A program made the position numbers and the translations under genes. The notes below the pieces were generated by a model. It was not told the DNA's origin, ran no database searches, and saw only the letters and a program-made list of their open reading frames with translations. Shown here in pieces: positions 44,576-53,376 of a DNA stretch of 64,000 bases (position 1 is the stretch's first letter; the number at the start of each line of letters is the position of its first letter). The stretch is from Solihabitans fulvus (GTDB taxonomy: Bacteria; Actinomycetota; Actinomycetes; Mycobacteriales; Pseudonocardiaceae): positions 1 through 64,000 of the forward strand of contig NZ_VUOB01000076.1 of the NCBI RefSeq assembly GCF_008386585.1. Direction: 5' to 3'.

Positions 44576-45396
44576 CCCTTCACCGACCCGGTCAGGCCGC
44601 CGACGATCCGCCGTTCCGCGAGCACGAAGAACCCGAGCGCGGGCAGCATCGACAGCGCGGTGAACGCGAAGATCCTTGCGGTGTCCTGGGTGTACTGCGC
44701 CTGGAACGCCGTCACGCCAAGCGGCAGCGTGAAGTTCTGCGACTCGTTGAACACCAGGAACGGCAGCTGGTAGGCGTTCCAGCTGGTGACGAACGCCAGC
44801 ACGGTCACCGTGGTGAGCGCGGGCACCGACAGCGGCAGCAGGATGCGCCAGAAGAATCCCAGCCTGCTGGTGCCGTCCAGCACGGCGGCCTCCTCCACCT
44901 CCGCCGGTATCGAGTGCATGAACGGTCGCAGGATGACGATGGTGATCGCCAGCGAGAACGCCGCCTCCGGGATCGCCACACCGAACGGGTTCTCCAGCAT
45001 GCCCAGCTGCCGGAGCAGCAGGTACAGCGGCAGGCTCGCCACACCGAGCGGGAACAACAGACCGAGCGTGAACAGCCCGTACACGGTCTCCCTGCCCCTG
45101 AAGGTGTATCGGGACAGGGCGAACGCGGCCATCGAACCAAGGCCGACCGCGAGGACGGTCGCGACCACGGCGATGAGCGCGCTGTTGCCCAGGAACCGCC
45201 AGAAGTTGGGCGAGCTCAGGATGAACGTGTAGTTGTCGAGCACCCACGGGTCGGGCAGCGCCGAGGGTGCCGCGTTGATCTGCGCCGTGGTCCGGAAGCC
45301 ACCGACCACCACGAACAGGATCGGCACCACGGTGATCCCCACGATCAGAACCGCCGCGAGGTACGCGAAGGAGTTCCTGGGTCGCACCGGGCTCAC
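44572..45396 (-). CDS. bxlG: ABC sugar permease BxlG-like
   Basis: The product is 274 residues with six membrane segments; EAA loop EEAAVLDGTSRLGFFWRILLPLS. GTG start overlaps the partner permease stop. Named from position in a binding-protein/permease/permease/xylosidase operon; the symbol is an inference. Confidence 0.8.
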   Translation of the reverse strand: MSPVRPRNSFAYLAAVLIVGITVVPILFVVVGGFRTTAQINAAPSALPDPWVLDNYTFILSSPNFWRFLGNSALIAVVATVLAVGLGSMAAFALSRYTFRGRETVYGLFTLGLLFPLGVASLPLYLLLRQLGMLENPFGVAIPEAAFSLAITIVILRPFMHSIPAEVEEAAVLDGTSRLGFFWRILLPLSVPALTTVTVLAFVTSWNAYQLPFLVFNESQNFTLPLGVTAFQAQYTQDTARIFAFTALSMLPALGFFVLAERRIVGGLTGSVKG

Positions 45397-46385
45397 CCGG
45401 CCAGCCGCGTCATCGCGCCCTCGGTGTCCCTGCGCAGCGCGAAACGCTGGTACAGCAGGGCGAACACGAAGCAGATGACGAAGAGGATCACGGCGACCGC
45501 GCTGCCGTAGCCGAACTCGTAGCGCTTGAAGCCGTGGTCGATGAGGTAGGTCGCCATGGTGGTGGACGCGTTCGCCGGCCCGCCGAGGGTCATGATCCAC
45601 ACCACCTCGAACAGCTGTAGCGATCCGATGACCGACAGGAAGATCCACACCCGGATGGTCGGCCCGAGCAGCGGCAGCAGCACGTGTCGGGTCGCCTGCC
45701 AGGCGCCCGCGCCGTCCAGCGCCGCGGCCTCCCGCAGTTCGGGAGGGATGCCCTGCAACCCGGCGAGCAGCAGGATGATCCCGAACCCGATGTACTTCCA
45801 CGTGATCACGACGAACAACGTGTAGAGCACGATGTCCGGGTCGGCCAGCCACTGGTGAACCAGCCCGCCGAGGCCGACCGACCGCAGCGAGGTGTCGACG
45901 AACCCCTTGGGCTGCAACAGGAGCAACCAGATCACCGCGGACGTCGCCTCGGCAAGCACGTACGGCGCGAACACCACGAGGCGCAGCAGCGCCCTGCCGC
46001 GCAGGCGCCGGTTGAGCAGCAGCGCCATACCGACGCTGAGCGGCAGCTGGATCACCAGCGACAGGGCGACGATGATCAGGTTGTGCGTGACCGCCTGCTG
46101 GAAGACCTTTCCGGTCAGGGCCTGCACGTAGTTGTCCAGCCCGACGAACTTCTGTAGCGAGCCGAAGCCGGTCCAGTCGTAGACGCTGTAGTAGCCGGCG
46201 ACCCCGATCGGCACCAGCACGAACCCGACGAACAGCAGCAGCGCGGGACCAAGCAACAGCACGAGTTCCAGCCGCTTGCGGGTGCTGCCGGGACGTCGGG
46301 CCGTCCGGGCCACTGCCGCCCGGACCGGCCCTGCGGTCACCGCCACGGGTTCGTCCCGCGCGCTGGTGGCCACCTCCCGCATCAT
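45393..46385 (-). CDS. bxlF: ABC sugar permease BxlF-like
   Basis: The product is 330 residues: a hydrophilic N-terminal tail, six membrane segments and EAA loop REAAALDGAGAWQATRHVLLPLL. The first of two consecutive ATGs overlaps the binding-protein stop (ATGA). Symbol by context. Confidence 0.8.
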   Translation of the reverse strand: MMREVATSARDEPVAVTAGPVRAAVARTARRPGSTRKRLELVLLLGPALLLFVGFVLVPIGVAGYYSVYDWTGFGSLQKFVGLDNYVQALTGKVFQQAVTHNLIIVALSLVIQLPLSVGMALLLNRRLRGRALLRLVVFAPYVLAEATSAVIWLLLLQPKGFVDTSLRSVGLGGLVHQWLADPDIVLYTLFVVITWKYIGFGIILLLAGLQGIPPELREAAALDGAGAWQATRHVLLPLLGPTIRVWIFLSVIGSLQLFEVVWIMTLGGPANASTTMATYLIDHGFKRYEFGYGSAVAVILFVICFVFALLYQRFALRRDTEGAMTRLAG

Positions 46386-47656
46386 CGGCCCCCGGTGGCC
46401 GCGTTGTTGACGGCGTCGATGACGCTGTGCGCGTCGCCCTTGCCGGCGAAGAGGTTCGCGGCGGCGTCGTCGAGCGCCTGTCCCACTGCCGTGGGGAACG
46501 CGATGTCGAAGTAGGTCTGCGTGTAGGGCGCCTTCTGGACCTGCTCCACCGCCGCCTTCGCGCCCGCGCTGCTGAGCGCCGCCGCGGCGTCCGGGTTCAC
46601 CGGCAGGCCCACGCCGGCCGCGGCCAGCTTCTTCTGCACGTCGACGGACGTCAGGTACTTGAGGAAGTCGACGCACGCCGGCGGGGCCTTGGTGGTGCAG
46701 GAGAACCCGTCGCCGCCACCCAGCATCGCGGCCTGGTCGCCCTTGCCGCCCGGCACGGACGGGAACGGGAACCAGCCGACCTTGTCGGCGAAGGCCTTGT
46801 CCTCGGTCAGCGGGGCCATGGTGGCCGGCTGCCAGTCGCCCTGTAGCTCCATGGCGGCCTGGCCGCCCGCGATCATGCCGGCCGAACTGCCCGCGCCCTG
46901 CTGGGCCGGGGTACCGAGGAAGGCCTCCTGGAACGGGTTGGTGCCCAGCAGCGCCTTCACGTCCTCGCCCGCCTTCTGGTAGCACGGGTCGTCGAGCTTG
47001 ACCGTCTTGACCGAGGCGGCGAGCGCGTCCTTGCCGCATTCGCGTACCGCGAAGTAGCTCCAGTAGAAGGCGTCCGGCCACCGGTCCTTGCCGCCGATCG
47101 CGATCGGCACGATCCCGGCCGCCCGCAGCTTCGCCACGGTCGCGTTCAGGTCGTCCAGCGTGGCCGGGACGGTGACGCCGGCCTTGGTGAACAGGTCTTT
47201 GCGGTACCAGAAGCCGACGGCGTGCCGGACGTAGGGCAGGCCGTACTGCTTGCCGCCCACCTGCCAGCCCTCCGCGACCGGGCCGAGCAGGCCGCTGGTC
47301 TGGCTGGTGATGTCCATGACCTTGCCCGAGGTGACCTGGCTGGCCAGGTTGCCACCGCCCCACTGCTGGTAGAGGTCCGGCGGACTGTCGGACTGGAGCG
47401 CGAGGGGGACCTTCGTCTGGAACTGCTCGTTCTGGATCGGCTCGACCTTGAACGACACGTTCGGATGGGCGGCGTGGTAGTCGTCGGCCACTTGCTGCCA
47501 CAGGCTCTTGAGCGGCTCGCTTGAGCCGTTGTGCCACCAGGTCATCGTCACCGGACCGTTCGGGTCTGCGGCGGGTTTGTCACTGCCGCTACAGGCGGCG
47601 GTGACTAACGCGGCGGCGATGACGATGGCGGCGGCGACGGTTCGGACACGGCGCAT
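46382..47656 (-). CDS. bxlE: Xylo-oligosaccharide-binding lipoprotein BxlE-like
   Basis: The product is 424 residues with a lipoprotein signal (Cys22 in VTAAC) and CUT1 binding-protein fold. The early segment MTWWHNGSSEPLKSLWQQVADDY and DLYQQWGGGNLA recall the xylobiose-binding protein BxlE of Streptomyces. It heads an operon with two permeases and a GH43, and faces a LacI gene and a GH3 across an operator-bearing promoter. Xylobiose or arabinoxylo-oligosaccharide is the likely ligand. Confidence 0.82.
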   Translation of the reverse strand: MRRVRTVAAAIVIAAALVTAACSGSDKPAADPNGPVTMTWWHNGSSEPLKSLWQQVADDYHAAHPNVSFKVEPIQNEQFQTKVPLALQSDSPPDLYQQWGGGNLASQVTSGKVMDITSQTSGLLGPVAEGWQVGGKQYGLPYVRHAVGFWYRKDLFTKAGVTVPATLDDLNATVAKLRAAGIVPIAIGGKDRWPDAFYWSYFAVRECGKDALAASVKTVKLDDPCYQKAGEDVKALLGTNPFQEAFLGTPAQQGAGSSAGMIAGGQAAMELQGDWQPATMAPLTEDKAFADKVGWFPFPSVPGGKGDQAAMLGGGDGFSCTTKAPPACVDFLKYLTSVDVQKKLAAAGVGLPVNPDAAAALSSAGAKAAVEQVQKAPYTQTYFDIAFPTAVGQALDDAAANLFAGKGDAHSVIDAVNNAATGGR

Positions 47657-47740
47657 TGGTCCACTCCTGACAACGTCGGCGGAGCGTGGAAGTCCCCAAG
47701 GTGGGCACGAGTGTGCAGCCGTGGAAACATCGGTGTCAAT

Positions 47741-47771
47741 CGTTGTCGATAACGTTTCACATCGCTATCTT
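47741..47771 (+). promoter_or_regulatory. Operator and promoter between bxlE-like and its LacI
   Basis: CGTTGTCGATAACG (47741-47754) is an imperfect dyad of LacI type. It overlaps TTGTCG (47743-47748), which with TATCTT (47766-47771) at 17-base spacing forms a promoter for the rightward LacI. Transcription would start at about 47778-47779, on the GTG start codon. Confidence 0.6.
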
Positions 47772-47778
47772 GAGCCCT

Positions 47779-48807
47779 GTGCTCCCGAGTTCCCGTGTCA
47801 CCATCCGCGACGTCGCCGCCAGGGCGGGAGTCTCGATCGCCACCGTGTCGAAGGTGATCAACCAGCGCTACGGCGTCGCCGAGGAGACCAATGCCCGCGT
47901 GCTCGCGGTGATCGAGGAGCTGGGCTACGAGGCCAGCCTCGTCGCCCAGAGCCTGCGCAACCGCCGGACGAACGTGATCGGCATTCTGGTCGCCGACCTG
48001 GAGCCGTTCAGCACGGAACTGCTGAAGGGCACGGCCGACGCGATCCGCGGCACCGGCTACGAGCTGGTGATCTACTCCGCAGGCGGCCGAACCAGCGACC
48101 ACGTCGGTTGGGAGCGCCGGTACCTGTCCCGACTCAGCGGCACCCTGATCGACGGCGCCGTCCTGGTCACTCCCACGGTGACCGACGTGCGCTACGACGC
48201 CCCGATCGTCGCCGTCGACCCGCACACCGGCCCGTCCGACCTGCCCACGATCGACTCCGACAACCTGCACGGCGCTCGCCTCGCCACCGAGCACCTGCTC
48301 GGCCTTGGGCACCGCCGGATCGGCATGCTCACCGGCCGCCCCGACCTCCAGTCGGCCCAACTGCGTGAGCAGGGCTACCGCGCCGCCATGCACGACGCCG
48401 GTGTCCCGGTGGAGCCCGAGCTCGTGCAGGAGGGCGCGTACGACCCGGAGATCGCGGTGGACGCCGCCCGCCGACTGCTGGCCGGTCCCCTTCGCCCGAC
48501 GGCCGTCTTCGCGGCAAACGACCTGTCGGCGATCGCGGCCATCGACGTGGCCAGGGACCTCGGCCTGCGGGTCCCTGAGGATCTGTCGGTGGTTGGTTTC
48601 GACAACGTGCCCGAGTCGGCACTGTGCACTCCCCCACTGACCACCGTGAACCAGCCGATCCGCCAGATGGGCCAGCGGGCGGTGGAACTGCTGATCCAGC
48701 TCATCCGCGACGGGCAGGTGCCGTCCACGCACATCACGCTGGCCACGAAGCTCGTTGTCCGCCGGTCCACCCACTCCCCTGCGGAACGGACGCCCCTTGA
48801 CCATTGA
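47779..48807 (+). CDS. LacI-family regulator of the xylo-oligosaccharide locus
   Basis: The product is 342 residues with helix-turn-helix VTIRDVAARAGVSIATVSKVIN and a standard effector domain ending in VVGFDNVPESALCTPPLTTVNQ. The start is GTG at 47779 (TTG at 47770 is a less likely alternative). No ribosome-binding site is visible, and the promoter position suggests a leaderless message. Divergent from bxlE, so a BxlR-like role is expected. Its last codons overlap the GH3 start by 11 bases. Confidence 0.88.
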   Translation: MLPSSRVTIRDVAARAGVSIATVSKVINQRYGVAEETNARVLAVIEELGYEASLVAQSLRNRRTNVIGILVADLEPFSTELLKGTADAIRGTGYELVIYSAGGRTSDHVGWERRYLSRLSGTLIDGAVLVTPTVTDVRYDAPIVAVDPHTGPSDLPTIDSDNLHGARLATEHLLGLGHRRIGMLTGRPDLQSAQLREQGYRAAMHDAGVPVEPELVQEGAYDPEIAVDAARRLLAGPLRPTAVFAANDLSAIAAIDVARDLGLRVPEDLSVVGFDNVPESALCTPPLTTVNQPIRQMGQRAVELLIQLIRDGQVPSTHITLATKLVVRRSTHSPAERTPLDH

Positions 48808-51082
48808 TGATCGAGTCAGCGCCGAGATCTGGCGGGACCCGGCGGTCTCCGCCGCCGAACGGGTCGGCGACCTGATGGCCCGGATGTCCGTGCGGGAGAA
48901 GGTCGCCCAGCTGTCCGGGGTGTGGGTGGGCATCGACGCCGCAGGCGACGTGGCTCCACACCAGCACGAGCAGGCGTCCGCACCGGACTGGGACGCGCTT
49001 GTCCCCTTCGGTGTCGGACAGCTCACCCGCCCCTTCGGCACCGCGCCCGTCGACCCGGCCGACGGTGCCGCCGCGGTCGCCCGCAGCCAGCAGCAGATCA
49101 TGGCGGCCGGCCGGTTCGGGATTCCGGCGGTGGTGCACGAGGAGTGCCTCACCGGGCTGGCGGCGTGGCAGGCCACCGTCTACCCGTCCCCGCTGTGCTG
49201 GGGCGCCACGTTCGACCCCGACCTCGTGGAGCGGATGGCGGCGAGCATCGGCCGGACCATGCGGGCACTTGGTGTGCACCAGGGACTGGCGCCGGTTCTG
49301 GACGTCGCACGGGATCTGCGGTGGGGGCGGATCGAGGAGACCATCGGCGAGGACCCGCATCTGGTCGGCGTGATCGGGAGCGCGTACGTGCGCGGCCTTG
49401 AGACGGCCGGTGTCGTGGCCACGCTGAAGCATTTCGTCGGCTATTCCGCGTCGCGCGGCGGGCGCAACCTGGCTCCGGTGTCCATCGGTCCCCGCGAGAT
49501 CGCCGACGTGCTCCTGCCGCCGTTCGAGATGGCGCTGCGAGCCGGCGCGCGGTCGGTGATGAACGCGTACGTGGACATCGACGGAGTCCCGGTGGCCGCC
49601 GACCCCCAGGTGCTGACCGAGGTGTTGCGGAACGCGTACGGCTTCACCGGAACGGTCGTCGCCGACTACTTCTCCGTGTCCTTCCTGAGCAGCCTGCACG
49701 GCGTGGCCGGATCGCCCGCCGACGCCGCCGGGCTGGCCCTGGCCGCCGGGATCGACGTCGAACTGCCCACCGTCGACTGTTACGGCCCCGCACTGGCGGA
49801 GGCGGTGGAACGCGGTGACGTGGACATCACCCTGGTCGATCGCGCGCTCGAACGGGTGCTGCGGCAGAAGTGCGAACTCGGCCTGCTGGATCCCGGCTGG
49901 TCGCCCGAACCGCCCGGCGTGGTCGACCTCGACGACCGCGCCCTGGCCCGCGAGGTGGCTCGCGAGTCGATAGTCCTGTTGAGCAACAACGGAATCCTGC
50001 CGCTGCGCCCGGGAAAGAGGATCGCGCTCGTCGGGCCGCGAGCCGCCGAGAGCAGCGCCATGCTCGGCTGCTACTCGTTCCCGATGCACGTGGGCGTGCA
50101 CCATCCGGACGTGCCGATGGGCATCGACGTGCCCACCGTGCTCGACGCGTTGCGACCGGACCACGACGTGACCCACGCCCAGGGTTGTCCGGTGGTCGGC
50201 GGGGATGACGAGGGCATCGCCGCCGCGGTGGACGTCGCGCGGGACGCCGACGTGTGCGTCGCCGTGCTGGGCGACCAGGCTGGGCTGTTCGGCGGAGGCA
50301 CGTCCGGGGAGGGCTGCGACGCGACTGACCTGCGGCTGCCCGGCCGGCAGGAGGAGCTTCTCGAGGCCCTGCTCGGCACGGGCACCCCGGTGGTTCTGGT
50401 GCTGCTGACCGGCCGGCCCTACGAGCTGTCCCGACAGATCGACCGGCTCGCCGCCGTGGTGTGCGGCTTCTTTCCCGGCCAGGAGGGCGGTCCCGCGCTC
50501 GCCGATGTCCTGAGTGGACGGACGAACCCGACCGGCCGGCTGCCGGTCAGCTTTCCCTCGGCGGGCGCGAACCAGCCGACCACCTACCTGGCCGCGCCCC
50601 TTGGGCAGCGGGGGGAGGTCAGCACGGTCGACCCGACGCCGCTGTTCCCGTTCGGGCACGGACTGTCCTACGCGCCGGCCACCTGGCTGGACGTCACGGC
50701 GGACACCGAGTGGCCGACCGACGGCACCTGCCGACTCGTCGTGACCCTGACGAACCCGGCCACGATCAGCACGGCCGAGGTCGTCCAGATCTACCTGCAC
50801 GACCCGGTCGCCGAGGTGGCCCGGCCGGTCCGGCAGCTGATCGGCGCCGTCCGGGTGAACCTGCCCGCAGGCTCCACTCGGACGGTGACCGCGGACCTGC
50901 ACGCCGACCTCGCCTCGTACACCGGACGGGCCGGAGGCCGGCAGGTCGACCCCGGCGCGGTCGAACTGCACGTCGGCGCGTCCAGTGCGGACATCCGGGC
51001 CGTGCTGCGGGTGACGATGGACGGACCGGTGCGCGCGGCGGGCCACGATCGGGTCACCCGCCCGGTGTTCTCCGAGACCTGA
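48797..51082 (+). CDS. GH3 beta-xylosidase/beta-glucosidase
   Basis: The product is 761 residues without a signal peptide. The GH3 barrel carries nucleophile Asp290 in TVVADYFSVSF and KHFVGYSASRGGRN. The C-terminal sandwich and an Fn3-like domain follow, with PLFPFGHGLSY. ADYFSVSF with KHFVGYSAS is the pattern of GH3 xylan beta-xylosidases such as BxlA. The start is uncertain. TTG at 48797 is the best choice, giving the usual short lead to EIWRDPAVSAAERVGDLM; another in-frame TTG lies at 48755, deeper inside the LacI gene. Co-transcribed with LacI. Confidence 0.85.
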   Translation: MTIDDRVSAEIWRDPAVSAAERVGDLMARMSVREKVAQLSGVWVGIDAAGDVAPHQHEQASAPDWDALVPFGVGQLTRPFGTAPVDPADGAAAVARSQQQIMAAGRFGIPAVVHEECLTGLAAWQATVYPSPLCWGATFDPDLVERMAASIGRTMRALGVHQGLAPVLDVARDLRWGRIEETIGEDPHLVGVIGSAYVRGLETAGVVATLKHFVGYSASRGGRNLAPVSIGPREIADVLLPPFEMALRAGARSVMNAYVDIDGVPVAADPQVLTEVLRNAYGFTGTVVADYFSVSFLSSLHGVAGSPADAAGLALAAGIDVELPTVDCYGPALAEAVERGDVDITLVDRALERVLRQKCELGLLDPGWSPEPPGVVDLDDRALAREVARESIVLLSNNGILPLRPGKRIALVGPRAAESSAMLGCYSFPMHVGVHHPDVPMGIDVPTVLDALRPDHDVTHAQGCPVVGGDDEGIAAAVDVARDADVCVAVLGDQAGLFGGGTSGEGCDATDLRLPGRQEELLEALLGTGTPVVLVLLTGRPYELSRQIDRLAAVVCGFFPGQEGGPALADVLSGRTNPTGRLPVSFPSAGANQPTTYLAAPLGQRGEVSTVDPTPLFPFGHGLSYAPATWLDVTADTEWPTDGTCRLVVTLTNPATISTAEVVQIYLHDPVAEVARPVRQLIGAVRVNLPAGSTRTVTADLHADLASYTGRAGGRQVDPGAVELHVGASSADIRAVLRVTMDGPVRAAGHDRVTRPVFSET

Positions 51083-51109
51083 ACGGTACCGGGCGTTCAC
51101 AGGTCACTG

Positions 51110-51138
51110 TCGAAGCGCTTCGGTCGCGTACCTATCAT
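51110..51138 (+). promoter_or_regulatory. LacI operator and -10 for the regulator at 51145
   Basis: TCGAAGCGCTTCGG (51110-51123) is the third AAGCGCTT-type site. TATCAT at 51133-51138 is a good -10, with the operator covering the -35. The expected start of transcription falls on the ATG at 51145. Confidence 0.7.
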
Positions 51139-51144
51139 GGAGCG

Positions 51145-52152
51145 ATGGTCACCATCGTCGATGTCGCCAGGGCCGCCGGCGTGTCGCCGAGCACGGTCTC
51201 GTACGTGCTCTCCGGAAAGCGGACGATCTCCAAGGAGACCCGCCGCCGCGTGGAACGCAGCATCCACAAGCTGGGATACCAGCCGAACGCCGGGGCACGG
51301 GCACTGGCCAGCAACCGGACCAACGTGCTCGCGCTGGTCGTGCCGCTGCGGACGGACCTGAACGTGCCGGTCGTCATGCAGTTCGTCGCGGCGACGGTCG
51401 CCAAGGCGCGGAGTTTCGGCCATGACGTGTTGCTGCTGACCAAGGACGAGGGTCCAGACGGTCTGCGCCGGGTAGCGGGTTCGTCGCTCGCCGACGCGAT
51501 GATCGTGCTGGACGTGGAGTCCTCGGAGCCGCGCGTGCCGGTACTGCGGGAGCTGGGACGGCCGGTCGTGCTCATCGGCGTGCCCACCGACCCCGGCGGA
51601 CTGACCTGCGTCGATCTGGACTTCACCGAGGCGGGCGCGGCGTCGGTCACGCACCTCGCCGAACTCGGTCACCGCGCCGTCGCGCTGCTCGGCCCTTCTC
51701 CCGCGGTGTACGAGCGCGGCACGAGCTACGCGGACCGGTTCCTTGCCGGGTTCAAGCAGGCCGCGAGCAGCAACAAGGTGCGTGCCACCACGATGGCCTG
51801 CGCGCCGACCTACGACGCGCTGCGCACGTGCCTGGACACCCTGCTGGCCCGTCGCCAGCGGATCACCGGCCTGGTCGCGCACAACGAGGCCGTCCTCGGC
51901 CCGTTGCTCTCCGAACTCGACCGCCGTGGCCTGTCGGTCCCCGGCGACATCTCGGTGCTCGCCGTGTGCCCGCCGGACATGGCCGAGGCCCAGGTGTTCC
52001 CGCTGACCTCGCTCGCCATCCCGGTCGTCGAACTCGGCGAGCTGGCCGTCGAGATGGCCATGCGCCAGCTCGACGGCCCAGCTCGTCCCGAGGTCCGGTT
52101 GCTCTCGCCGCAGATCACCGATCGTGGCAGCACCGGCCCTGTGGCGTCCTGA
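51145..52152 (+). CDS. LacI-family regulator (paralogue of the one at 32806)
   Basis: The product is 335 residues. The helix-turn-helix VTIVDVARAAGVSPSTVSYVLSGKRTIS is nearly the same as in the regulator at 32806. It shares that protein's odd effector motif, reading ISVLAVCPPDMAE where most LacI proteins have GFDD. An AAGCGCTT operator upstream suggests autoregulation and cross-talk with the locus at 29 kb. GGAG lies only two bases before the ATG, so the message may be leaderless. It converges with the gguB-like gene, three bases between stops and no terminator visible. Confidence 0.88.
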   Translation: MVTIVDVARAAGVSPSTVSYVLSGKRTISKETRRRVERSIHKLGYQPNAGARALASNRTNVLALVVPLRTDLNVPVVMQFVAATVAKARSFGHDVLLLTKDEGPDGLRRVAGSSLADAMIVLDVESSEPRVPVLRELGRPVVLIGVPTDPGGLTCVDLDFTEAGAASVTHLAELGHRAVALLGPSPAVYERGTSYADRFLAGFKQAASSNKVRATTMACAPTYDALRTCLDTLLARRQRITGLVAHNEAVLGPLLSELDRRGLSVPGDISVLAVCPPDMAEAQVFPLTSLAIPVVELGELAVEMAMRQLDGPARPEVRLLSPQITDRGSTGPVAS

Positions 52153-52155
52153 CCG

Positions 52156-53376
52156 TCACGCGCCCGCCCGCCGTTTGGTCCAGATGTCGTAGACGACCGC
52201 GGCCAACAGCACCAGGCCCTTCACCAGCATGACCCGCTCGCTCGGCGCCCCGATCAACGACATCCCATTGTTGATCACCGCCATGATCAGGCCGCCGGTG
52301 ATGGCCCCGACGACCTTCCCGACCCCGCCCTGCACCGCGGCGCCGCCGATGAAGGCCGCCGCGATGGCGTCCAGCTCGAAGGAGTTGCCGGCGGTCGGGC
52401 CCGCCTGGTTGAGGCGGCCGGCGAAGATCACCCCGGCGAGAGCGGCCAGCACACCCATGTTCACGAAGATCCAGAACGTGACCGACTTGACCTTGACGCC
52501 GGACAGCTCCGCCGCCTGTCGATTGCCGCCGATGGCGTAGATGTGCCGGCCGAACACCGACCGGTTGGCCAGCAGCGAGTACCCGAGCACCAGGACGGTC
52601 AGCAACACCAGTACCCACGGGATGTTCCTGAACCTGGCCAGCTGGACGACGACCGCGAGGACCACCACGCTCGCACCGCCCACCTTCAGCGCGAACACCC
52701 CGAACGGGTCCACCTGCTGGAGGTAGCCGAGTCGGGCCTTGCGTCGCTGCCACTGCAAGACCACGATCGCCAGCACCCCGGCGACGCCGGCCAGGACGCT
52801 GATCAGGTCCGCGCCGCCCAACGGGCCGAGGCCGATGTTGCCGAGATAGCCGTCGGTGAACCCGTTCGACAGCGTCCGGAGCGAGGACGGGAACGGCCCG
52901 ATTCCCTGGTTGCCGAGCACCGTCAGGGTCAACGCCCGGAAAGCCAGCATCCCGGCCAGGGTGACGATGAACGCCGGAATCCCGAAGTACGCGACCCAGT
53001 ACCCCTGCCACGCCCCGATGGCCGCGCCCGCCACCAGCGTGATCAGCAGCGCCGGCAGCCACGGCATGCCCATGTTCACGGTCAGCACCGCGCACAACGC
53101 CCCGCACACGGCCACCACCGAGCCCACCGACAGGTCGATGTGCCCGGCGATGATGACCAGCATCATCCCCATCGCCAGAATGAGGATGTAGGAGTTCTGC
53201 ACGATGATGTTGGAGATGTTCTGCGGCTCCAACAGCACCCCGTGCGTCAGGACGGTGAACAGCACGACGATCAACGCGAAGGCGACGTAGATACCGCCTT
53301 CCCTCGGGTTGAACGAGATTCGTCGTAGCTGCGGCGACCCCGAACGCACCTGGGTGGACGCCTTGGTGACAGTCAT
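52156..53376 (-). CDS. gguB: Multiple-monosaccharide ABC permease GguB-like
   Basis: The product is 406 residues of the CUT2 (BPD_transp_2) family, with about ten or more membrane segments. It has AGHIDLSVGSVVAVCGA and FELDAIAAAFIGGAAVQGG motifs. The length, extended by a central stretch (QRRKARLGYLQQVDPFG), is typical of GguB/MmsB. ATG overlaps the ATPase stop (ATGA). With GguA and ChvE it would import aldopentoses and hexoses. Confidence 0.88.
   Translation of the reverse strand: MTVTKASTQVRSGSPQLRRISFNPREGGIYVAFALIVVLFTVLTHGVLLEPQNISNIIVQNSYILILAMGMMLVIIAGHIDLSVGSVVAVCGALCAVLTVNMGMPWLPALLITLVAGAAIGAWQGYWVAYFGIPAFIVTLAGMLAFRALTLTVLGNQGIGPFPSSLRTLSNGFTDGYLGNIGLGPLGGADLISVLAGVAGVLAIVVLQWQRRKARLGYLQQVDPFGVFALKVGGASVVVLAVVVQLARFRNIPWVLVLLTVLVLGYSLLANRSVFGRHIYAIGGNRQAAELSGVKVKSVTFWIFVNMGVLAALAGVIFAGRLNQAGPTAGNSFELDAIAAAFIGGAAVQGGVGKVVGAITGGLIMAVINNGMSLIGAPSERVMLVKGLVLLAAVVYDIWTKRRAGA

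Noticed and set aside
48755..48796. Upstream TTG at 48755 as the GH3 start
   Set aside because: The added residues read SAGPPTPLRNGRP from the LacI overlap, with no family similarity. The TTG at 48797 gives the usual GH3 N-terminus.
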